Below, piece by piece: positions 51,799 to 60,821 of a stretch of 64,000 nt of DNA. The stretch spans positions 434,001-498,000 of the forward strand of contig NZ_FMCU01000004.1 of NCBI RefSeq assembly GCF_900091525.1, written 5' to 3'. How positions within the stretch are numbered: position 1 is the stretch's first letter; every line of letters begins with the position of its first letter. The DNA comes from Micromonospora matsumotoense. Lineage in GTDB: Bacteria > Actinomycetota > Actinomycetes > Mycobacteriales > Micromonosporaceae. The notes below the pieces were generated by a model. The model did not search any database, was not told where the DNA came from, and worked only from the letters and a program-made list of their open reading frames with translations. Position numbers and translations under genes: made by a program.

Positions 51799-52686
51799 AT
51801 GCCCACCACGCAGATCGCCGTCACGGCTATGGTGAACGGCCTGGCCATCGGGCTGCTGCTGTTCATCACCGCCGCCGGCCTGTCCCTGATCTTCGGCATG
51901 ATGGACGTGCTGAACCTCGCCCACGGCGCGCTGTTCCTCACCGGCGCCTACCTCGCCTGGTGGATCGGCGGCGAGCAGCAGACCTGGCCGTCGCTCGCCC
52001 GCGCGGTCGTCGCCGTCGTCGTGCTCGGGGCCGCCGCCGGTGGCCTGCTGTCGCTGCTGACCGCGCCGCTGTCCCGCCGCTCCCACCTCGAACAGGCGCT
52101 GCTCACCCTCGGCATCGCCCTGGTGGCCGCCGACATCCTGTCCGCGCTCTTCGGCGACGACGTCCGGGCCACCGAGCCACCGGCCGGCCTGGACGGCACC
52201 GTGACCATCGCCGGCTGGAGCTACCCGAGCTACCGGCTCGCCCTCGTCGGGATCGCCGCCCTGCTCGCCGCCGCCGTCTACTGGACCGTCGAACGCACCT
52301 CGCTCGGCGCGCTGTTCCGCGCCACGGTCAGCGACCGGGACATGGTCGCCACCGTCGGGGTGGACCCGCGCCTGGTCCGGGGCGGGGTGTTCGTCCTGGG
52401 CTCGGTGCTGGCCACCCTCGCCGGGCTGCTCGGCGCACCCATCTACCACGCCCGTCCCGGGCTGGACACCACCATCCTGGTGCTCGCCCTGGTGGTCGTG
52501 GTGGTCGGCGGGCTCGGCTCCATCCGGGGGCCGCTCATCGCCGCGCTGCTGTTCGGTCAGGTCGAGTCCGTCGGTCGGGCGGTGCTGCCCGGACTGGCCT
52601 CCTTCCTGCTCTTCGGCACGCTCGCGGCGGTGCTGGTCGTCCGCCCGCGCGGCCTGTTCACCCTCGCCCCGGGAGGACGACGATGA
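51799..52686 (+). CDS. ABC transporter permease, LivH family
   Basis: A 295-residue inner-membrane permease with about eight helices: ITAAGLSLIFGMMDVLNLAHGALF and VVVGGLGSIRGPLIAALLFG are LivH/UrtB signatures. It forms the translocation channel with the LivM-type permease, whose ATG overlaps its stop. Confidence 0.92.
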   Translation: MPTTQIAVTAMVNGLAIGLLLFITAAGLSLIFGMMDVLNLAHGALFLTGAYLAWWIGGEQQTWPSLARAVVAVVVLGAAAGGLLSLLTAPLSRRSHLEQALLTLGIALVAADILSALFGDDVRATEPPAGLDGTVTIAGWSYPSYRLALVGIAALLAAAVYWTVERTSLGALFRATVSDRDMVATVGVDPRLVRGGVFVLGSVLATLAGLLGAPIYHARPGLDTTILVLALVVVVVGGLGSIRGPLIAALLFGQVESVGRAVLPGLASFLLFGTLAAVLVVRPRGLFTLAPGGRR

Positions 52687-53660
52687 CATCCCTGGCCCAG
52701 ACCCGTGCTGCGCCCGCCCGGCCCCGGCTGGGGGTGGGAGCCCGCACGGCGACCGGGATCGCCGCCGGCACCCTGCTGCTGGCCGCCGCCCCGCTCTACC
52801 TCGCCCCGTACGCGACGACGACGCTGACCCGGATCCTCGTCTTCGGACTGCTCGCCGCGAGCCTCAACCTGCTCGTCGGGGTCGTCGGACTCCCGTCCCT
52901 GGGACACGCCGCGTTCTTCGGCGTCGGCGCGTACGCCGCCGCCTGGACCGCCATCCACGGGCTGGCCGGTGCGGGGGCGCTCCTGGTCGGGGTGGTCGTC
53001 GCGGCCCTCGTGGCGCTGGTCGCCGGGGCGGTCGCCGTCCGTGCGAGCGGCGTGTTCTTCCTCATGCTGACCCTGGCCATCGGCGAGCTGACGCAGCAGG
53101 CGGCCGACAGTTGGGAGTCGGTGACCGGCGGCTCCAACGGGCTGTACGGCGTACCGGCGCCGACGTTGTTCGGCACGGTCCTCGACCAACCCGCCACGAC
53201 CTACTGGTATGTGCTGGGCTTCTTCGTCGTCGGCATGCTCGCCCTGCGCCTGGTGTCCACCTCGGCCCCCGGCGTGGTGCTGCGGGGCATCCGCGACAGC
53301 GAGGACCGGATGCGGGCGCTGGGCTACCGGACCACCGCGATCAAGCTCGGCGCGCTCGTCTTCGCCGGGGCGGTCGCCGGGCTGGCCGGCGGGCTCCTCG
53401 CCGCCCAGCAGCGGCTGGTGACCCCGGCCGACGTCGGCTTCGAGACCTCCGCGCTCGCCCTGCTCGCTGTGGTGATCGGCGGCACCGGCTCCTGGTGGGG
53501 CCCCTGCCTCGGCGCGGCCCTGGTCATCGTCGTGCGGGACTCACTGGGCGCGACCCTCGACGGTCACGGGCCGCTGGCCCTGGGGCTGCTGTTCGTCCTC
53601 GTCGTCTATCTGCTGCCCACCGGGATCGCCCGGATCCGGCTGAGGAGGGCCGCCTCGTGA
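52683..53660 (+). CDS. ABC transporter permease, LivM family
   Basis: A 325-residue permease: NLLVGVVGLPSLGHAAFFGVGAY, FFLMLTLAIGELTQQ, RGIRDSEDRMRALGY and VIGGTGSWWGPCLGA are LivM/UrtC hallmarks. Overlaps both neighbours by 4 bp. Confidence 0.92.
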   Translation: MTSLAQTRAAPARPRLGVGARTATGIAAGTLLLAAAPLYLAPYATTTLTRILVFGLLAASLNLLVGVVGLPSLGHAAFFGVGAYAAAWTAIHGLAGAGALLVGVVVAALVALVAGAVAVRASGVFFLMLTLAIGELTQQAADSWESVTGGSNGLYGVPAPTLFGTVLDQPATTYWYVLGFFVVGMLALRLVSTSAPGVVLRGIRDSEDRMRALGYRTTAIKLGALVFAGAVAGLAGGLLAAQQRLVTPADVGFETSALALLAVVIGGTGSWWGPCLGAALVIVVRDSLGATLDGHGPLALGLLFVLVVYLLPTGIARIRLRRAAS

Positions 53661-54415
53661 TCGATCTGCTCCGCTGCCAGGACGTGCAGCACCGCTACGG
53701 CGCGCTGACGGTGCTGCGCGGGGTGCGGTTGACGGTGTCCGCCGGCGACCGGCACGCGCTCATCGGGCCGAACGGCGCCGGCAAGAGCACCCTGCTGAAA
53801 CTGATCGCCGGGGAGGAACGGCCGTCCGCCGGCACCGTCCACTACCGGGGCCGGGACGTCACCCGGGACCCCGTCCACCGGCGGGCCCGGGCGGGCATCG
53901 GCCGCAGCTTCCAGCACTCCACCCTGCTGGGTTCGCTCACCGCCGCACAGAACGTGGCCCTGGCGCTGACCGGTGGCCGGTTGCTGGCCCGGCACACCGA
54001 CCGGCGTCACCGCGCCGAGGTGGCCGAGGCGCTCGCCCCGGTGGGCCTGACCGACCTGGCGGACGTGCCGGCGGCGGCGCTGTCCTACAGCCAGTGCCGC
54101 CGGCTGGAGATCGCGGTGGCCCTCGCGGCGAAGCCGCAACTGCTGCTGCTGGACGAGCCGGCCGCCGGCATGTCCGGCGAGGAACGGGGTGGGCTGGTGG
54201 AGCTGCTGCGCAGCGTGCCGCCCACCGTGACGATCGTGTTCGTCGAGCACGACCTGGACGTCGTGTTCGACGTCGCCACCCGGGTGAGCGTCCTGCACCT
54301 CGGCACCGTGCTGCACAGCGGCACGCCCGAGCAGGTACGGCGTAGTCCCGAGGTGCAGCAGGCGTACCTCGGCGGTCGGATGGAGGAGGTGCACGGTGAA
54401 GCTGGAGGTGCGTGA
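53657..54415 (+). CDS. ABC transporter ATP-binding protein, LivG family
   Basis: A 252-residue ATPase with Walker A GPNGAGKST, Walker B LLLLDEPAAGMS and the H-loop VFVEHDLDVV. The signature motif reads LSYSQ rather than LSGGQ, as often in LivG proteins. GTG start (GTGA overlap). Its end overlaps LivF by 20 bp. Confidence 0.92.
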   Translation: MIDLLRCQDVQHRYGALTVLRGVRLTVSAGDRHALIGPNGAGKSTLLKLIAGEERPSAGTVHYRGRDVTRDPVHRRARAGIGRSFQHSTLLGSLTAAQNVALALTGGRLLARHTDRRHRAEVAEALAPVGLTDLADVPAAALSYSQCRRLEIAVALAAKPQLLLLDEPAAGMSGEERGGLVELLRSVPPTVTIVFVEHDLDVVFDVATRVSVLHLGTVLHSGTPEQVRRSPEVQQAYLGGRMEEVHGEAGGA

Positions 54416-55097
54416 GCTGTCCGCCGGCTACGGGCAGGGGCAGGTGCTGCACGGGCTGGACCTCGACCTGCCCGCGGGTCAGGCGCTGGCCCTGCTCGGC
54501 CGCAACGGGGTCGGCAAGACCACCCTCGTCTGCACCCTCGCCGGGCTGCTGCGGCCCACCGGCGGGCGGGTGCTGCTGGACGGTCGGGACGTCACCGGGT
54601 GGCGGCCCGACCGGCTCGCCCGCGCCGGTGTCGCGTTGGTGCCGCAGGGCCGGCGGGTCTGGCCGGCGCTGACGGTGCACGAGCATCTGGCCCTGGCCAC
54701 CCGGCACGGCGGCCGGACCTGGCCGACGGAGCGGGTCTACGAGGTGTTCCCCCGCCTGGCGCAGCGCCGGCGGCACCTCGCCGGGCAGTTGTCCGGGGGC
54801 GAGCAGCAGATGCTCGTCATCGGCCGGGCCCTGGCGACCGACCCGCGGCTGATCCTGATGGACGAGCCGTCCGAGGGGCTGGCGCCCATCGTCGTCGACC
54901 AGGTGGCCGAGGCGCTGCGGATGGTGGTCCGGGAGGGGTTGACGCTGCTGCTCGTGGAACACGACCTGCACCTGGCCCTCGGGGTGACCGAGCAGGCGGC
55001 GGTGATGGTCCGGGGCCTGATCGTGCACCGGTGCCCGACCCCGCAACTGCGCGGGGACCTGCCGACGATGCGGCGTCTGCTGGGCGTCGCGGGGTGA
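54396..55097 (+). CDS. ABC transporter ATP-binding protein, LivF family
   Basis: A 233-residue ATPase: Walker A GRNGVGKTT, signature QLSGGEQQML, Walker B LILMDEPSEGLAP, H-loop LLVEHDLHLAL. Last gene of the importer operon, followed by a very strong hairpin. The substrate may be an amino acid, urea or amide; nothing in the sequence decides. Confidence 0.92.
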   Translation: MKLEVRELSAGYGQGQVLHGLDLDLPAGQALALLGRNGVGKTTLVCTLAGLLRPTGGRVLLDGRDVTGWRPDRLARAGVALVPQGRRVWPALTVHEHLALATRHGGRTWPTERVYEVFPRLAQRRRHLAGQLSGGEQQMLVIGRALATDPRLILMDEPSEGLAPIVVDQVAEALRMVVREGLTLLLVEHDLHLALGVTEQAAVMVRGLIVHRCPTPQLRGDLPTMRRLLGVAG

Positions 55098-55100
55098 ACG

Positions 55101-55153
55101 CCCGGCCCGGTGCGGCCCCACCGCCGTCGCTGGTGGGGCCGCACCGGGCCGGG
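55101..55153. terminator. Bidirectional hairpin terminator
   Basis: A perfect 22-bp inverted repeat (arms 55101-55122 and 55132-55153, loop GCCGTCGCT) separates the convergent LivF and Tag genes. Confidence 0.92.
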
Positions 55154-55154
55154 T

Positions 55155-55727
55155 TCAGCCGTCGACGGCGCGGTGGCAGCCCACCAGGTGGTCGTCGACC
55201 ATCCCGGTCGACTGCATCAGCGCGTACGCGCCGACCGGGCCGATGAACCGGAATCCGCGCCGCTTCAGCTCCCGCGCCATCGCGGTCGACTCGGGCGTAC
55301 GGGCCGGCACCTCCGACGCCGTGCGGGGACGGGCCCGCCCACCGGCCGGCGCGTACGACCAGAGCAGGGCGTCGAGGCCGCCGGCCAGCGCGACGACGAG
55401 CCGGGCGTTGCCGATCGTCGCCTCGATCTTCGCCCGGTTGCGCACGATGCCCTCGGTGCCGAGCAGCCGGGCCACGTCGGTGTCGTCGTATCCGGCGACC
55501 GTCTCGGGGACGAAGTCGTCGAAGGCGGACCGGAAGGCGTCCCGCTTGTGCAGGATCGTCGACCACGACAACCCCGCCTGGAAGGTCTCCAACGCCAGGT
55601 GTGCGAAGAGCGGGGCGTCGCCGTGCACGGGCCGACCCCACTCGTCGTCGTGGTACGCCACGTACACGGGGGTGCCGGTGCACCAACCACAGCGCGGCAC
55701 GCCGTCGGGTCCGGTGCTGATCTGCAT
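55155..55727 (-). CDS. tag: DNA-3-methyladenine glycosylase I
   Basis: A 190-residue Tag protein close to E. coli Tag: CGWCTGTPVYVAYHDDEWG, AGLSWSTILHKRDAFR, GIVRNRAKIEATIGNARL and the C-terminal MVDDHLVGCH. The Cys/His set for the structural zinc is complete. It removes 3-methyladenine from alkylated DNA. It is the last gene of the sulfotransferase-led minus-strand run, 25 bp after the N-acetyltransferase. This placement suggests protection against a DNA-alkylating product (inference); chance neighbourhood is possible. Confidence 0.95.
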   Translation of the reverse strand: MQISTGPDGVPRCGWCTGTPVYVAYHDDEWGRPVHGDAPLFAHLALETFQAGLSWSTILHKRDAFRSAFDDFVPETVAGYDDTDVARLLGTEGIVRNRAKIEATIGNARLVVALAGGLDALLWSYAPAGGRARPRTASEVPARTPESTAMARELKRRGFRFIGPVGAYALMQSTGMVDDHLVGCHRAVDG

Positions 55728-55752
55728 CGTCGTCTCCTGTCGGGGGCGGGGG

Positions 55753-56607
55753 TCAGCCCGCCGGGATGCTGCGCTGACGCGGCAACCGCTGCCACAACCG
55801 CCGCAGCCCGGCCGTGTGCCCGTCGTCGAGCCGCAGCAGGAAGGTGTCCTCCAGCTCCCGACGCCACTCGTCGAAGGTGGTCAGCACCCGGTGGTGCACG
55901 CCGTCGCCGTCGATGCGGGTCAGCTGGCAGTCGACAAGCGACCACACCACGTCGTCCGGGCCCCGGTTGGTCACGATGAGCCGGCGGACGAACGTGGAGG
56001 TCGGCGCGGTGGAGAGCACGTGGTGGGCTTCGGCGAAGTCGTGCGGCTGCGCCGGCCGGTCCTCCCAGTCCATCACGGTGAACGACCCACGGGGGTCGTG
56101 GGTGAACCGCCAACCCCACGCCGCCTCGGCGAAGCCGAAGGTCAACGGCGGGTGTCGGACCACGCCGGGACGTAATGGCACCGGGCCCAGCAGCCCGTCA
56201 CCGAGCCCGACGTCGACGAACCAGCGCCGGCCCTCCAGGGTGACGGTCATGGTCAGGTGGTTGGCGAACTGCACGCCGTCCGGCAGCGCCGGCGCCTTCT
56301 TCACCTGCCCCCGGTGCAGGGTGACGTCGAAGCCCAACGCGGCCAGCAGGGCGGCGAACGCGCCGTTGAGGTGGAAGCAGTAACCGGCGTCGCCGCCGGC
56401 CAGCCGCGCGGCGTTGCCGGCGGGGTCGACGTCGGTGGGCAGCCCCAGCCGGATGTCGAGATTGTGGTACGGAATCCGCCGCACGTGGCGTTCGTGCAGC
56501 CGGACCAGGGTGGCCAGGTTCACCCGGGGCCGACCGGGTTCGTCCAGGCGGCTGAGGTAGCGATGCACCACCTCGTCACCGATCCGGGTCACAGACGGCT
56601 CCTGCAT
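55753..56607 (-). CDS. nat: Arylamine N-acetyltransferase
   Basis: A 284-residue NAT enzyme. The catalytic triad is visible: Cys in GGDAGYCFHLNGAF (about residue 77), His in QFANHLTMTV and Asp in FVDVGLGDGL. The family motif is RGGYCFE; here Glu is replaced by His. It acetylates arylamines such as PABA with acetyl-CoA. PABA is predicted to be made in this locus, so it may mask the amine during biosynthesis or detoxify arylamines. ATG chosen at MQEPSV; a longer start is possible but no better site is visible. Confidence 0.92.
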   Translation of the reverse strand: MQEPSVTRIGDEVVHRYLSRLDEPGRPRVNLATLVRLHERHVRRIPYHNLDIRLGLPTDVDPAGNAARLAGGDAGYCFHLNGAFAALLAALGFDVTLHRGQVKKAPALPDGVQFANHLTMTVTLEGRRWFVDVGLGDGLLGPVPLRPGVVRHPPLTFGFAEAAWGWRFTHDPRGSFTVMDWEDRPAQPHDFAEAHHVLSTAPTSTFVRRLIVTNRGPDDVVWSLVDCQLTRIDGDGVHHRVLTTFDEWRRELEDTFLLRLDDGHTAGLRRLWQRLPRQRSIPAG

Positions 56608-56682
56608 GTCGGGACAGTTACCTTTCCCCCCGTGACGCCGGGGCGGCGCCATCCGTGGAGATGGCACCGCCCCGGTCGGTCG

Positions 56683-57315
56683 TCAGCGGGTCGTCGGGCC
56701 GCTCGTGCGGCTGCGCTTGAGCTCGTAGAATCCGGGGGTCTGGGCGACCAGGAGGAAGCCGTCCCAGAGCCGGGCGGCGTCCTCGCCGCGCGGAGCGGGG
56801 GTGACCACCGGGCCGAACAGCGCCACCGGATCACCGCCGGGCACGTGCACGTGGATCGTCGGCGTGCCGACGTCCAGCCCGACCGGCTGCATCCCCGCCT
56901 GGTGGCTCTTGCGCACCGCGTCGTCGAGCCCCGCGTCGTCCGCCGCGTCGGCCAGGCCCCCGGGCAGGCCGCACTCGGTGAGCGCCGCCTTGTACAGCGC
57001 CGGCCCGTACGACTGGCCCTTGACGTGTCGGCGGGTGCCCATGGCGTCGTAGAGCGACCGGACGGCGTCCGGCCCGTGCTGCTGCTCGGCCGCCATCAGC
57101 ACCCGTACCGGCCGCCGCCACGGTCCGATGTTGCGCTGGTAGAACGCGTCGATGTCGGCGCGTCCCTCGTTGAGCGCGGACAGGCTCATGATCCGGAATC
57201 GCACGTCCAGCGGGCGTTGCCGCTCGGCGTCGAGCAGCCAGCGCGACGTCAGCCACGCCCACGGGCAGACCGGGTCGACGAACATGTCCACCAGGATTCG
57301 GTTCACTTCAGGCAC
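56683..57315 (-). CDS. Mycothiol-dependent nitroreductase-like protein (Rv2466c family, DsbA fold)
   Basis: A 210-residue protein matching M. tuberculosis Rv2466c through its length (LTSRWLLDAERQ, RKSHQAGMQPVGLDVGTPTI, RGEDAARLWDG, FYELKRSRT). Rv2466c reduces nitro compounds with mycothiol through a CPWC site; here the site is CPWAW, so the second cysteine is alanine. A monothiol mechanism with mycothiol would still be possible. GTG start after AAGGATG. Between CysN and NAT in the operon, it fits defence against nitro or thiol-reactive intermediates (inference). Confidence 0.88.
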   Translation of the reverse strand: MPEVNRILVDMFVDPVCPWAWLTSRWLLDAERQRPLDVRFRIMSLSALNEGRADIDAFYQRNIGPWRRPVRVLMAAEQQHGPDAVRSLYDAMGTRRHVKGQSYGPALYKAALTECGLPGGLADAADDAGLDDAVRKSHQAGMQPVGLDVGTPTIHVHVPGGDPVALFGPVVTPAPRGEDAARLWDGFLLVAQTPGFYELKRSRTSGPTTR

Positions 57316-57337
57316 CGTCGTACATCCTTCGGTTGAT

Positions 57338-58603
57338 TCATCGGAACGCCGGACCCACCAGGCCGGCACTGAGGGTCGCCCCGTCGCGGGGGTCGATGAG
57401 CAGCAGCGACCCCGTGCCCCGGATGAGGCGGTAGGGGTCCGCGGCGATCGGTTCGTCGAGATCCAGCACCACGCTCGCGATGTCGTTGACGGCCAGCGGG
57501 TCGGAGTTCGGGGTGTGCTCCACGGTGGCGAGGTCGAGGCGGTCGACGATCGACGCCACCGTCCCCCCGACCACCCGGGTCTGGTGCTGCACCAGCACCC
57601 GGGCGCCCTCGGCGAGCCGGCGCTCCGCGACGTGGCACAGCGTCGCGGAGACCTGCCGGGTCGTCGTCGGTATCCGGTCCGCCGCGACGATCATGTCGCC
57701 CCGCCCGACGTCGCCCTCGACGTCGAGCTGGACGCTGATCGACATCCCGGCGCGGGCGTGCTCCGTCGGTGTGCCGAGCCGGTGGATGGCGGTGACCACC
57801 GCCGGCCGTCCTGTCGGCATGACCAGGACCTGCTGGCCGACGCGGAGCTGACCGGCGACGAGCTGACCGGCGGGCGCCCCGTTCCCGGGCAGGACGTACT
57901 GCACCGGCAGCCGGGCCGGCAGCGCGGTCAGGTCCTCGTCGAGGTCGACCCGCTCCAGGTGTTGCAGGAAGGTCGGCCCGGTGTACCACGGCATCTCGGT
58001 CGAGGCGTCGACGACGTTGTCGCCGCGCAGCGCCGACAACGGGATGGACCGCACGTCGGGTATCCCGAGCGAGCCGGCCAGCCGGCGGAACTCGTCGTCG
58101 ATCTCGGCGAACCGCTCCTCGGCGAAGTCCACCAGGTCCATCTTGTTGACCGCCAGCACCACGTGCGGGGTACGCAGCAGTGCGGCCACGGCGGTGTGTC
58201 GCCGGGTCTGGGTCACCACCCCGTGCCGGGCGTCGACCAGGATCACGGCCAGGTGGGCGGTGGAGGCACCGGTGACCATGTTCCGGGTGTACTGCACGTG
58301 CCCGGGGGTGTCGGCCAGGATGAACCGGCGGTTTCCGGTGGCGAAGTAGCGGTAGGCGACGTCGATGGTGATGCCCTGTTCGCGTTCGGCCCGCAGCCCG
58401 TCGGTCAGCAGGGCCAGGTCGGCCTGTCCGTAGCCACGGGCGCGGCTGGCGGACTCCACCGCCTCCAACTGGTCGGCCAGCACCGACTTGGAGTCGTAGA
58501 GGAGACGGCCCACCAGGGTGGACTTTCCGTCGTCGACGGAACCGGCGGTGGCGAGCCGGAGCAGCTCGCTGTCCCGGGCGGTGTCGAGGCTGAGCGTGGT
58601 CAC
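57338..58603 (-). CDS. cysN: Sulfate adenylyltransferase subunit 1 (GTPase)
   Basis: A 421-residue EF-Tu-like GTPase: GSVDDGKSTLVGRLLYDSK, DGLRAEREQGITIDVAYRYF, ADTPGHVQYTRNMVTGAS, AVNKMDLVDF. It drives APS formation with CysD. The length corresponds to CysN without a fused APS kinase. GTG start shares its G with the CysD TAG stop. Together the pair makes APS; a separate kinase is needed for PAPS. Confidence 0.95.
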   Translation of the reverse strand: MTTLSLDTARDSELLRLATAGSVDDGKSTLVGRLLYDSKSVLADQLEAVESASRARGYGQADLALLTDGLRAEREQGITIDVAYRYFATGNRRFILADTPGHVQYTRNMVTGASTAHLAVILVDARHGVVTQTRRHTAVAALLRTPHVVLAVNKMDLVDFAEERFAEIDDEFRRLAGSLGIPDVRSIPLSALRGDNVVDASTEMPWYTGPTFLQHLERVDLDEDLTALPARLPVQYVLPGNGAPAGQLVAGQLRVGQQVLVMPTGRPAVVTAIHRLGTPTEHARAGMSISVQLDVEGDVGRGDMIVAADRIPTTTRQVSATLCHVAERRLAEGARVLVQHQTRVVGGTVASIVDRLDLATVEHTPNSDPLAVNDIASVVLDLDEPIAADPYRLIRGTGSLLLIDPRDGATLSAGLVGPAFR

Positions 58604-59535
58604 TAGAAGTACCCCTCCCGCTTGCGGTCCTCCATGGCGGTGTCCGACAACTTGTCGTCGGCCCGGCTCGATCCCCGTTCGGTGATCCGGGACAGGCTGA
58701 TCTCGGCGATCACCTCGTCGATGGTGGCGGCCTCGGACACCAGGGCCCCGGTGCAGGACATGTCCCCGACCGTGCGGTACCGCACGGTGCGTTCCTGCAC
58801 CTGCTCGTCGCGGCGCGGTCCGCCCCACTCCCCCGGCGCCAGCCACATCCCGTTGCGCAGGAAGACCCGGCGCTGATGGGCGAAGTAGATGGCGGGCAGG
58901 GGTATCTCCTCCCGGGCGATGTAGTGCCACACGTCGAGTTCGGTCCAGTTCGACAGCGGGAAGACCCGCACGTGACCGCCGGGGTCGTGCCGGCCGTTGT
59001 ACAGGTTCCACAGCTCCGGGCGTTGCTGGCGCGGGTCCCACTGCCCGAACTCGTCGCGCAGCGAGAACACCCGCTCCTTGGCCCGCGCCTTCTCCTCGTC
59101 GCGGCGGCCGCCGCCGAACACGGCGTCGAACCGGTGCTGCCCGATGGCGTCGAGCAGCGGTACGGTCTGCAACGGGTTCCGGCTGCCGTCGGGACGCTCG
59201 GTCAGCCGGCCGTCGTCGATGTAGTCCTGGACGTGTGCCACCCGCAGCGTGAGCTGGTGCTCCGCCACCACCTTGTCGCGGTACTCGATCACCTCGGGAA
59301 AGTTGTGCCCGGTGTCGACGTGCATGACGGGGAAGGGCAGCAGGCCCGGCAGGAACGCCTTGCGGGCCAGGTGGAGCATGACGGCGGAGTCCTTGCCGCC
59401 GCTGAAGAGCAGGACGGGTCGCTCCAGCGTGCCCGCCACCTCACGGATGATGTGCACCGCCTCGGCCTCGAGGACGTCGAGGTAGGACATCCGCAGGCTG
59501 GGTGCGGTCTCGGATGCGGTCTGAGTGAACGCCAT
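58603..59535 (-). CDS. cysD: Sulfate adenylyltransferase subunit 2
   Basis: A 310-residue PP-loop ATP sulfurylase subunit: the pyrophosphatase loop LLFSGGKDSAVMLHLARKAF, VMHVDTGHNFPEVIEYRD, FGGGRRDEEKARAKERVFSL and FPLSNWTELDVWHYI. ATG after GGGGAGA. In the sulfotransferase operon, so its sulfate is probably destined for the natural product rather than cysteine. Confidence 0.95.
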   Translation of the reverse strand: MAFTQTASETAPSLRMSYLDVLEAEAVHIIREVAGTLERPVLLFSGGKDSAVMLHLARKAFLPGLLPFPVMHVDTGHNFPEVIEYRDKVVAEHQLTLRVAHVQDYIDDGRLTERPDGSRNPLQTVPLLDAIGQHRFDAVFGGGRRDEEKARAKERVFSLRDEFGQWDPRQQRPELWNLYNGRHDPGGHVRVFPLSNWTELDVWHYIAREEIPLPAIYFAHQRRVFLRNGMWLAPGEWGGPRRDEQVQERTVRYRTVGDMSCTGALVSEAATIDEVIAEISLSRITERGSSRADDKLSDTAMEDRKREGYF

Positions 59536-59573
59536 GGCGTTGTCTCCCCACAGGTGTCGGCCCGGTGGGCCGG

Positions 59574-60821
59574 TCAGGTCGAGGTGCCCGGTCGCACGTA
59601 CCCTGCGGTACGCAGCTCGGGCGGGTAGACGATCGGCACGGTGGAGATGTCCTGGTCGATCTCCTGGTACTGCTGGAGCACCACCGGCGGCGGGCTGTGG
59701 TGCCAGTGGGTCTCGCCGCGGGCGAAGCTGACCGGTCCACGCCAGGTGTCGAAGGTGCCCTTCTCCAACGCGTCGATCAGCTCCGCCCGCCCGACCCCGT
59801 CCGCCTGGCGCAGGGCCTGGGCGATGATGGTGATGTCGGTGAAGGCGTTGAGGGCGGTGTCCGGCGGCATCGTGCCGTACGTGTCGCGGTAGCGGTCCAC
59901 GAACCACCGGCCGATCGGGGTGAGCCCCGACCAGTTCGGGCTGAACTGGGTGGCCGGCCACACCAGGTGCAGGCCGTGCGTGCCGAGCGCCTTCCAGTAG
60001 TCCGCCGCCCGCAGTGGCCACTGGAACGGCGCCAACATGGGCACCTGCGGCAGCAGCCCGATCTCGGCGGCCTGCTGCACGATGAGGTGGTTGGTGCGGA
60101 CCACCCCGACGTTGATCACCACGTCCGGCTGCCACTGCTGGATCTCGCGCAGCTGGGGGCGCAGGTCCGTCGTCGACTCCTGGTCGAACTCCACGGCGTA
60201 CAGCTCCATCGGCTCGTCCGCCGCCTGCAACTCGGCGGTGAGCAACGCGGCGGCGCTACGGCCGAACACCGTGTCGGCGTGGATCAGGCCGACCCGCCGG
60301 AAGCCCTGCTCGGCGGCGAACCGGATCAGCACCGGGGCGCGCTCGGCCATCGAGGTGAACGTCCGGAAGACCGCCCGCCGCTGCTGCGCGGTGACCGCCG
60401 GATGGGCGTTCTCGATGAACAGCGGCACCCCGATCCGGTCGGCCAGCTCCGCGACCTCCTCGGTGTAGCGCAGGTGCCAGGGGCCCAGGACGGCCAACGC
60501 CCGGTCGACGATCGCCACCTTCGCCAGCGCGCCCACCGCCGAGCGGGGCATCGTGCCACCGTCGAGCGTGACGGTCTCCTGGTCGTCCCGGACGACGAAG
60601 TCGAACTGGAGGCCGTCGCGGATTCCACCGTGGTCCCGCACGTACTCGGCGCCGATCAGGGCCCCGCGCACGGCGAGCGTGCCGGCCGTGGGGTCACCGG
60701 GCAGGGACAGTGGGGTCACGATGCCCACGGTGACGGTGGGTGCACCCGCCACCGTGCGGGCGAAGGCGCGGACCTGGTCGTTGACCGTCTCCAGCACCGT
60801 GGGCTCCGACGTCGTGCTCAC
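59574..60821 (-). CDS. Type I periplasmic-binding-fold protein without signal peptide
   Basis: A 415-residue protein of the Leu/Ile/Val/amide-binding family (TVGIVTPLSLPGDPTAGTLA, HGGIRDGLQFDFVVRDDQET, ALNAFTDITIIAQALRQ). The N-terminus MSTTSEPTVLETVNDQVRAF has no signal peptide, twin arginine or lipobox, so it should stay in the cytoplasm. GTG overlaps the sulfotransferase stop as GTGA, so this start is well placed. It is embedded among sulfation genes, not beside permeases. A ligand sensor or binding role is possible. The exported homologue with its importer is at 50576. Confidence 0.82.
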   Translation of the reverse strand: MSTTSEPTVLETVNDQVRAFARTVAGAPTVTVGIVTPLSLPGDPTAGTLAVRGALIGAEYVRDHGGIRDGLQFDFVVRDDQETVTLDGGTMPRSAVGALAKVAIVDRALAVLGPWHLRYTEEVAELADRIGVPLFIENAHPAVTAQQRRAVFRTFTSMAERAPVLIRFAAEQGFRRVGLIHADTVFGRSAAALLTAELQAADEPMELYAVEFDQESTTDLRPQLREIQQWQPDVVINVGVVRTNHLIVQQAAEIGLLPQVPMLAPFQWPLRAADYWKALGTHGLHLVWPATQFSPNWSGLTPIGRWFVDRYRDTYGTMPPDTALNAFTDITIIAQALRQADGVGRAELIDALEKGTFDTWRGPVSFARGETHWHHSPPPVVLQQYQEIDQDISTVPIVYPPELRTAGYVRPGTST

